This document shows positions 6,947-11,410 of a stretch of 13,392 bases of DNA, in pieces. Below the pieces are notes generated by a model. It searched no databases and was not told where the DNA came from. It saw only the letters and a program-made list of their open reading frames with translations. Origin of the DNA: Bacteroidota bacterium (GTDB lineage Bacteria; Bacteroidota; Bacteroidia; Flavobacteriales; Weeksellaceae); NCBI GenBank assembly GCA_023433225.1, contig JAEZDQ010000207.1:1-13392 (forward strand), given 5' to 3'. The translations under genes and the position numbers were made by a program. Position 1 is the stretch's first letter. The number at the start of each line of letters is the position of its first letter.

Positions 6947-9072
6947 TCCACCATCGACAACTGAATTCGCTTCCTTTCCAAATCCACATCGGTTAGGGTC
7001 ACTTCCACGATTTGATTGAGATGCACCACCGAATTCACATCGGAAATAAATTCTTGGGTGATTTTTGAAATATGAACGAGTCCGCTTTGCTTGATGCCGA
7101 TGTCCACAAAACAGCCGAAATTGGTAATATTATTGATGATTCCCTGCAATTTCATTCCGGTTTTCAGGTCTTCAATCGATTTAATGTTTTTGTCGAATTG
7201 AACACTCACTGCTCGCTGGCGCGGATCCAATCCCGGTTTTTTCAATTCTTCTAAAATATCTTTCAGCGTTGGAATTCCGACTTTTTCTGAAACATATTTT
7301 TCTATATTAATTTGAGCAATCAAAGTTTCATTTCCAATTAATTCTTGGGTTGAAACCTTTAAATCTTTCGCCATTTTCTCCACAATCGGATAAGATTCCG
7401 GATGCACAGCAGAATTGTCCAAAGGGTTTTTTCCGTTTTGAATTCTCAAAAAAGCAGAAGCTTGTTGAAAGGCTTTAGCACCTAGACGCGGCACTTTTTT
7501 CAATTCTTCCCTCGATTCAAATGCGCCCGTTTCGGAACGATGATTCACAATATTTTCCGCCATCTTCTCGCCTATTCCCGACACATAAGTCAGCAAATGT
7601 TTGCTCGCCGTATTTAGATTTACGCCCACTTTATTCACACAAAGCATCACCGTTTCATCGAGTTCGGTTTTGAGTAAATTCTGATCGACATCGTGCTGAT
7701 ATTGCCCGACACCAATGGATTTCGGATCGATTTTCACCAACTCCGCCAATGGATCGGAAAGTCGTCTTCCAATCGAAACGGCACCACGAACCGTGACATC
7801 GTATTGTGGAAATTCATCACGCGCAATTTTGGAAGCCGAATAAACCGATGCGCCCGCTTCATTCACCACAAAAACTTTTAAATTTCTATCAAATGGAATG
7901 TTTTGGATCCAATTTTCGGTCTCGCGCGAAGCCGTTCCATTCCCGATGGAAATCGCTTCGATGTTATACGCATTCACCAAGGAACGGATTTTCTTAGTGG
8001 CATCGTTTTTCTGATTTTGAGGCGCATGCGGATAAACCGTTTCGTTGTGCAACAAATCACCTTGTTCATCCAAACAAACAATTTTACAGCCTGAACGATA
8101 CCCGGGATCAATCGCCAAAATTCGTTTTTCACCCAAAGGCGCGGCCAATAAAAGTTGTTTCAGATTATTGGAAAATACCTGAATGGAAGTTTTATCGGCT
8201 TGTAATTTTGCTTCGCTTAAAGCTTCGTTGGAAAGTGAAGGTTCAAGCAGCCTTTTGTAAGCATCTTCAATGGCTTGCAGAATGATTTCCTTCAATTCCG
8301 ATTGAGAAGTTCGGAGGATAATATTTTCAATTAAATCCAAAGCATCGGTTTTCGGAATTTCGATTTTTACTTTTAAAAAACCTTCTTTTTCGCCACGTAG
8401 AATTGCCAATAGTCGATGCGAAGCGGAGCGTTTTAACAATTCGGAAAAGTCGAAATATTGTGAGAATTTTTGTGCGCCTTCCTCCTCTTTTTGGGTTTTA
8501 ACGACTTTGGAAGTTATAGTTGCTTCGTGTTTGAATTTTCTTCTTAACTGATTTCGAATGCGTTCATTTTCATTGATCCATTCGGCCATAATGTGTTGCG
8601 CACCTTGAATTGCATCCTCAATGGATTCGACCTGATCATTCAAATACCTTGAAGCCAGTTCATCCAAATCCCGAATGTGATCTTGTTTCATAATGATTTT
8701 GGCCAATGGCTCCAAACCTTGTTCTTTAGCGGCATCGGCCTTGGTTTTTCTTTTTTTCTTATAGGGCAAATAATAGTCCTCCAATAGATTTTCATCATAA
8801 CAATCCGAAATTTTCTGCCGGAGCTCATCGGTCAATGCGCCTTGTTCTTCGATGGATTTTAAAATCGAAGTTTTTCTTTTTTCTATTTCTTCGAAATTTT
8901 GTTTGAGTTTAGAAATCGTAGAAATCTGTACTTCGTCGAGTCCGCCGGTCATTTCTTTTCGATAACGGGAAATGAAGGGAATGGTGCAGTCTTCGTTGAG
9001 CAAAGAAATCGTGTTTTCAATGGATTTCGGAGAAATGGATGTTTGCTGTTGGATGAATTGGATAATCTTCAT
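6943..9072 (-). CDS. tex: Tex-family RNA-binding transcription accessory protein
   Basis: This encodes 709 residues, close to the usual length of 700-780. Domains in order: a helical Tex N-terminal region (about 1-300) with IPFISRYRKEMTGGLDE (31-47) and LPYKKKRKTKADAAKEQGL (102-120); a YqgF/RNase H-like domain (about 315-450) starting RILAIDPGYRSGCK with D322; helix-hairpin-helix repeats (about 485-545: LNTASKHLLTYVSGIGEKMA, then VPRLGAKAFQQ); a linker with AVHPESYPIVE; and a C-terminal S1 RNA-binding domain (about 638-707, GMKLQGIINNITNFGCFVDIG). Tex proteins bind nucleic acid at the transcription complex and affect expression and tolerance of stress. The start at 9072 gives the canonical N-terminus. 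It is transcribed away from the secreted-protein operon, with a putative -7 box at 9093-9100. Confidence 0.97.
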   Translation of the reverse strand: MKIIQFIQQQTSISPKSIENTISLLNEDCTIPFISRYRKEMTGGLDEVQISTISKLKQNFEEIEKRKTSILKSIEEQGALTDELRQKISDCYDENLLEDYYLPYKKKRKTKADAAKEQGLEPLAKIIMKQDHIRDLDELASRYLNDQVESIEDAIQGAQHIMAEWINENERIRNQLRRKFKHEATITSKVVKTQKEEEGAQKFSQYFDFSELLKRSASHRLLAILRGEKEGFLKVKIEIPKTDALDLIENIILRTSQSELKEIILQAIEDAYKRLLEPSLSNEALSEAKLQADKTSIQVFSNNLKQLLLAAPLGEKRILAIDPGYRSGCKIVCLDEQGDLLHNETVYPHAPQNQKNDATKKIRSLVNAYNIEAISIGNGTASRETENWIQNIPFDRNLKVFVVNEAGASVYSASKIARDEFPQYDVTVRGAVSIGRRLSDPLAELVKIDPKSIGVGQYQHDVDQNLLKTELDETVMLCVNKVGVNLNTASKHLLTYVSGIGEKMAENIVNHRSETGAFESREELKKVPRLGAKAFQQASAFLRIQNGKNPLDNSAVHPESYPIVEKMAKDLKVSTQELIGNETLIAQINIEKYVSEKVGIPTLKDILEELKKPGLDPRQRAVSVQFDKNIKSIEDLKTGMKLQGIINNITNFGCFVDIGIKQSGLVHISKITQEFISDVNSVVHLNQIVEVTLTDVDLERKRIQLSMVD

Positions 9073-9092
9073 TTTTCATTTCAAAAAGGATT

Positions 9093-9100
9093 CAAAAATA
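9093..9100 (-). promoter_or_regulatory. putative tex -7 promoter box
   Basis: Read on the minus strand this is TATTTTTG, an exact match to the Bacteroidetes -7 consensus TAnnTTTG, 20 nt upstream of the tex start codon. At 19 nt further upstream there is only TTA, not the expected TTG, so the -33 element is weak. The GGGTTAACCCC palindrome lies 23 nt upstream of this box (9124-9144). Confidence 0.5.
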
Positions 9101-9123
9101 AGTGTTTTTATGGGTAATCTAAA

Positions 9124-9144
9124 ATTTAGGGTTAACCCCTAAAT
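9124..9144. promoter_or_regulatory. putative operator, copy 1 (ATTTAGGG-N5-CCCTAAAT)
   Basis: This is a perfect 8-bp inverted repeat with a 5-nt spacer (TTAAC), containing the core GGGTTAACCCC at 9129-9139. It sits between divergent tex and the secreted-protein operon. The same core recurs at 10510-10521, and in both places exactly 24 nt separate its last C from a GACTTTTG box. The GGGGTA-like half-sites and dyad layout suit a LuxR/NarL-type response regulator, which is an inference. Its position near -43 of the inferred transcript start fits an activator. Confidence 0.65.
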
Positions 9145-9163
9145 GTGGGATGGGAGAACTGCT

Positions 9164-9171
9164 GACTTTTG
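9164..9171 (+). promoter_or_regulatory. putative -7 box of secreted-protein operon
   Basis: GACTTTTG matches TAnnTTTG at all positions but the first. The embedding GCTGACTTTTGCA is shared exactly with the box at 10546-10553. The -33 position, 19 nt upstream (9142-9144), reads AAT rather than TTG, so this promoter probably depends on the upstream operator and an activator. Confidence 0.55.
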
Positions 9172-9176
9172 CAGTA

Positions 9177-9198
9177 GAAATAATTCCAAAAGGAATAA
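9177..9198 (+). promoter_or_regulatory. conserved 5'-leader element, copy 1
   Basis: GAAATAATTCCAA starts 5 nt after the -7 box and is identical, in sequence and position, to 10559-10571. It continues into ATTCC-AAAA-GGAAT (9183-9196), a 5-bp inverted repeat with a 4-nt loop. Lying at the inferred transcript start, it may be an operator or a short leader hairpin. It also precedes a shared TTAAAAATGAAAA at the start codon. Confidence 0.5.
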
Positions 9199-9211
9199 AA
9201 AAAAATTAAAA

Positions 9212-9739
9212 ATGAAAACTTTAGTATTTATGATTGTCTCGCTTCTCTCTTTGAATTCTATGGGGCAGCAATTAAGTTATGAGAATTTAAAAAATTTAAT
9301 TGGAGAAAGAGTAAGCGATTTCGAAGCGTTTTTTAAAGTAGAACCTTCCAGAACCGATGACAACTTCGGGAATTTGACTGTGCATTACCAAGCTGTCCAA
9401 ATTGATGATTATACGCTTGACCTGGTCTTGGAAACAGAAGGTAAAAACATCAAGAAAATTACCGTTTCAAATTCTGAACAGCGGACTTCATTCTTTAGAA
9501 AGCAGGGATTGGATATTGAAAAATCTACGCCTGCGAAAAAGAATTATAAAACCATCTATATCTCATTGGCCAAAAACAAATCGAATAAAAAAATATTTTA
9601 CGATTCCATCAATGAATTGATTGAAATTTTGAAAAAACCATCTACAGACTTGACCCAAAACCATGGTTTGATTGAGTCTCAAGCTTTGAATACAACGCTC
9701 ACAATCGATGGCGAAAAATCTGTTTTAACAATCAATTAA
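9212..9739 (+). CDS. small secreted protein of unknown function
   Basis: This encodes 175 residues from the ATG at 9212. The open frame extends upstream to 9143, but that extension would run across the operator and promoter, while starting at 9212 gives a clean signal peptide (MKTLVFMIVSLLSLNSMG, cleaved before or within QQ). The mature part (about 155 residues) is lysine-rich and mixed alpha/beta, with no cysteine and no motif that I recognise. A late helix (YDSINELIEILKK, about 130-142) precedes a beta-like tail ending LTIDGEKSVLTIN. The start region aligns with that of the gene at 10587 (TTAAAAATGAAAA in both), supporting this start. It is the first gene of a probable two-gene operon with the gene at 9799 (59-nt gap). 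Confidence 0.85.
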   Translation: MKTLVFMIVSLLSLNSMGQQLSYENLKNLIGERVSDFEAFFKVEPSRTDDNFGNLTVHYQAVQIDDYTLDLVLETEGKNIKKITVSNSEQRTSFFRKQGLDIEKSTPAKKNYKTIYISLAKNKSNKKIFYDSINELIEILKKPSTDLTQNHGLIESQALNTTLTIDGEKSVLTIN

Positions 9740-9798
9740 ATATAACAAAACTAAATACAAATAAGTAAATCAATAATTAATTAATAAACATTCATATC

Positions 9799-10296
9799 AT
9801 GAAAAACACATTTATTTTAGGGTTAGCCCTTTTGTCATCAATCGCATTTGCTCAAGTGGATAAAATCTACAAGCATTCGGGCGAAGTAGTTGAAGGACAC
9901 GTAAAAAAAGTAGGGGAGTTCACCGTGGAGTTTTCCTATGACGGAGAAGATGCCGTTACGGCATTGAGTCGTTATGCTGTTGATAAAATATTTTATGGGA
10001 AAAGTACTCGTATTGAAGAGGTTTCCGATAAAATTGAAATCACCGATGACGATGACTGGACCAAGGTAATTATCTTGGAAGACAAAGCCTTGGTCGCAGG
10101 ACTCAAGAAAGGTGACGATTTGAAATCAAAAACCGGATGGGTAAATTTCAGATCCGGAAACGGGAAAGACGAAAAGGCAGAGAAAAGAATCAAACAACAA
10201 GCTGCCGATACGAGATGTCCCTTTATTTTATTATTGGCAGATAAAACCGTAGGGAGTTCTGCAAAAAAGACAGGAAGTTGTTATAAATACAATTAA
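9799..10296 (+). CDS. small secreted protein of unknown function
   Basis: This encodes 165 residues with a signal peptide (MKNTFILGLALLSSIAFA|Q). Residues about 20-80 (DKIYKHSGEVVEGHVKKVGE...VDKIFYGKS) resemble the beta-rich start of many Bacteroidetes envelope proteins, in which a 'K-S/H-G-E...G' strand pair is followed by an 'I-x-Y/F-x-G' strand. The second half has a helix (EKAEKRIKQQAADTRCPFILLLADK, about 125-149) then a strand, a layout reminiscent of small YbjQ-like or lipoprotein stress domains. That similarity is a guess by eye. Two cysteines (C140, C161) may pair. It follows the gene at 9212 by 59 nt with no promoter visible, and is followed by a terminator at 10409-10436, so it is probably the last gene of that operon. 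Confidence 0.85.
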   Translation: MKNTFILGLALLSSIAFAQVDKIYKHSGEVVEGHVKKVGEFTVEFSYDGEDAVTALSRYAVDKIFYGKSTRIEEVSDKIEITDDDDWTKVIILEDKALVAGLKKGDDLKSKTGWVNFRSGNGKDEKAEKRIKQQAADTRCPFILLLADKTVGSSAKKTGSCYKYN

Positions 10297-10408
10297 TCGA
10301 TTTTACGCATAATTCTAAACGCCCACCTCCATTCTTTCACAAAGTATTAAGGTAATTTAATCAGAAAAATATTAATTGTTGATTGATGGAATGGAGTTAG
10401 TTGAACGG
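10297..10408 (+). other. structured 3' untranslated region between operon end and terminator
   Basis: About 110 nt without a credible reading frame lie between the stop at 10296 and the terminator. CTCCATTC (10327-10334) pairs perfectly with GAATGGAG (10389-10396) across a 54-nt AT-rich stretch, which itself holds AATCA / TGATT (10359-10363 with about 10380-10384). The layout could give a stable 3' fragment or small RNA ending at the terminator. There is no direct evidence of processing. Confidence 0.35.
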
Positions 10409-10436
10409 AACCCCGAGCAGAAATGTTCGGGGTTTT
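10409..10436 (+). terminator. intrinsic terminator with GAAA tetraloop
   Basis: ACCCCGAGCA (10410-10419) pairs with TGTTCGGGGT (10424-10433) over 10 bp (one G-U), closed by the stable GAAA tetraloop (10420-10423), with an additional A-T pair at the base and a short TTT tract afterwards. It ends the 9212-10296 operon on the plus strand. Confidence 0.85.
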
Positions 10437-10506
10437 AGTTTGTCAATTGAATCAGTTTTACTTCCCTAATTTTTCATAGTCAAAATAATTTGCTTCATAC
10501 ATTAAA
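10437..10506. other. intergenic stretch with nothing recognisable
   Basis: The 70 nt from the terminator to the next operator are AT-rich. I see only a single TAATTTG (an imperfect -7 box at about 10486-10492) and no hairpin or reading frame worth calling. Confidence 0.5.
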
Positions 10507-10526
10507 ATTGGGGTTAACCCCTATTG
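10507..10526. promoter_or_regulatory. putative operator, copy 2 (GGGGTTAACCCC)
   Basis: A perfect 12-bp palindrome GGGGTTAACCCC lies at 10510-10521, with partial extension (ATT / TAT flanks). It shares GGGTTAACCCCTA with the copy at 9129-9141. The distance from its last C to the GACTTTTG box is 24 nt, as in copy 1. It directly abuts the -33 TTG at 10524-10526, as expected for an activator touching RNA polymerase, or for a repressor blocking it. Confidence 0.65.
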
Positions 10527-10553
10527 GTACTGGTGCAATCATGCTGACTTTTG
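10524..10553 (+). promoter_or_regulatory. putative promoter of barrel gene (TTG-N19-GACTTTTG)
   Basis: TTG at 10524-10526, a 19-nt spacer, then GACTTTTG at 10546-10553 (seven of eight positions of TAnnTTTG) fit the Bacteroidetes promoter pattern. The context GCTGACTTTTGCA is identical to 9161-9173. Unlike copy 1, the -33 TTG is intact, so basal activity may be higher here. Confidence 0.65.
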
Positions 10554-10558
10554 CATTG

Positions 10559-10579
10559 GAAATAATTCCAAGGAAATAA
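10559..10579 (+). promoter_or_regulatory. conserved 5'-leader element, copy 2
   Basis: GAAATAATTCCAA begins 5 nt after the -7 box, exactly as in copy 1, and continues to GGAAATAA. It contains the palindrome TTCCAAGGAA (10566-10575). The loop between TTCC and GGAA is two bases here and four in copy 1, so the dyad arms are kept while their spacing changes. Confidence 0.5.
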
Positions 10580-10586
10580 TTTAAAA

Positions 10587-11243
10587 ATGAAAAATTCAAA
10601 CAAAATGAAAAAAATTCTACTTAGTATGTCAGTTGTTTTGAGCTCAGCTGTATTTGCTCAGGAAAGCGGAAATGGCTTTTTTAATCGTTTAAGCAATGTC
10701 GATTTTGGAGTCAGGGCATCCGGATTGCTCAGCACGACAACTTTCAACGAATTCGAAGACGTGACCGATCTGGAAGAATATGGAGCAAATGTCGGTATTG
10801 CCGCCAAAATTAACCTAACCGACCGTTTATTTGTTACACCGGAACTTTACTATTTCTATTCAGGATTGAGTGAATTAAACATGCCCGTTCTATTTGGATA
10901 CACCATTATAAACGATAAATTAGACATCATTGCCGGTCCTAATTTGATGTACACTTTCGCGAAAAGCGGTAACAGACGTATAGAAAATCTTGGCATCGCC
11001 GCATGGGATTTAGATTTTGTTTACAGAGGAATTGAATCCTCATTTGAAGTTGGCTACATGGCCGGTTTGCAATACCATTTCGGGAAATTTATGGTTACCG
11101 GTCGCTACCAAGGAGGATTCACAGGAAAAGAAATATTGTTCACTTACCAAAACCCACAAACAGGCCTGATCGAAAAAGGAAGTGACAAATTGAAAACTTC
11201 TTATGTTTCTTTGGGCGTTGGGTTCAACTTCGGAGGAAAATAA
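10587..11243 (+). CDS. outer-membrane beta-barrel protein
   Basis: This encodes 218 residues. The N-terminus MKNSNKMKKILLSMSVVLSSAVFA|Q is a signal peptide. An in-frame ATG at 10605 (MKKILL...) would also work, but the leader alignment with the gene at 9212 runs through TTAAAAATGAAAA at 10587, so I prefer that start. The mature part is a run of amphipathic strands (VDFGVRASGLLSTTTF, YGANVGIAAKINLTDRLFVTPELYYF, LDIIAGPNLMYTFAK, YMAGLQYHFGKFMVTGRYQGG) and ends in a strand with aromatic residues, SYVSLGVGFNFGGK. This fits a small porin-like OmpA/OmpX-type barrel of perhaps eight to ten strands, anchored in the outer membrane. The function is unknown. It is a single-gene unit with its own promoter, followed by a long hairpin (11251-11330). 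Confidence 0.9.
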   Translation: MKNSNKMKKILLSMSVVLSSAVFAQESGNGFFNRLSNVDFGVRASGLLSTTTFNEFEDVTDLEEYGANVGIAAKINLTDRLFVTPELYYFYSGLSELNMPVLFGYTIINDKLDIIAGPNLMYTFAKSGNRRIENLGIAAWDLDFVYRGIESSFEVGYMAGLQYHFGKFMVTGRYQGGFTGKEILFTYQNPQTGLIEKGSDKLKTSYVSLGVGFNFGGK

Positions 11244-11250
11244 TCACTAC

Positions 11251-11330
11251 CAATTTATCCGGGAAGTTCACTTATTCTAACTTCTTAATTACCTAATCGC
11301 ATTCCCTTGTGGATTTCCCAGGATAAATTG
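11251..11330. repeat. long hairpin (21 bp) after barrel gene
   Basis: CAATTTATCCGGGAA (11251-11265) pairs with TTCCCAGGATAAATTG (11315-11330) with one bulged A (11320). Pairing continues through GTTCAC (11266-11271) with GTGGAT (11309-11314), using two G-U pairs. The total is 21 bp around a 37-nt loop. No T-run follows on either strand, so it is not a classical terminator. It starts 7 nt after the barrel stop codon and ends exactly on the TTG of the kinase promoter. Confidence 0.75.
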
Positions 11331-11357
11331 AAACATTTAAATGTTGTACAAACTTTG
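11328..11357 (+). promoter_or_regulatory. putative histidine-kinase promoter (TTG-N19-AAACTTTG)
   Basis: TTG at 11328-11330, a spacer of exactly 19 nt, then AAACTTTG at 11350-11357 (seven of eight positions of TAnnTTTG) match the Bacteroidetes promoter pattern. Inside the spacer lies a perfect 14-bp palindrome AACATTTAAATGTT (11332-11345), a candidate operator. A second palindrome TTGAATTTCAA (11355-11365) overlaps the -7 box end and the inferred start. The ATG of the kinase is about 50 nt downstream. Confidence 0.6.
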
Positions 11358-11410
11358 AATTTCAATTCAATTACATATGTTTGTCAAAATATAATTAACC
11401 CTATACGCAG

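Noticed and set aside
9124..9144. TTAGGGTTA-like sequence as a telomere or phage-integration repeat
   Set aside because: It is a single dyad tied to a promoter at fixed spacing, with no tandem array, integrase or tRNA nearby.
9143..9211. Upstream in-frame extension of the secreted protein (start at 9143)
   Set aside because: It would translate the operator, -7 box and leader, and would bury the signal peptide 23 residues inside. The ATG at 9212 is far better.
9820..9829. GGGTTAGCCC, resembling the twin operator core
   Set aside because: It lies within the signal-peptide coding region of the gene at 9799 and has no GACTTTTG box 24 nt later. The bases are explained by the codons for Leu-Gly-Leu-Ala-Leu.
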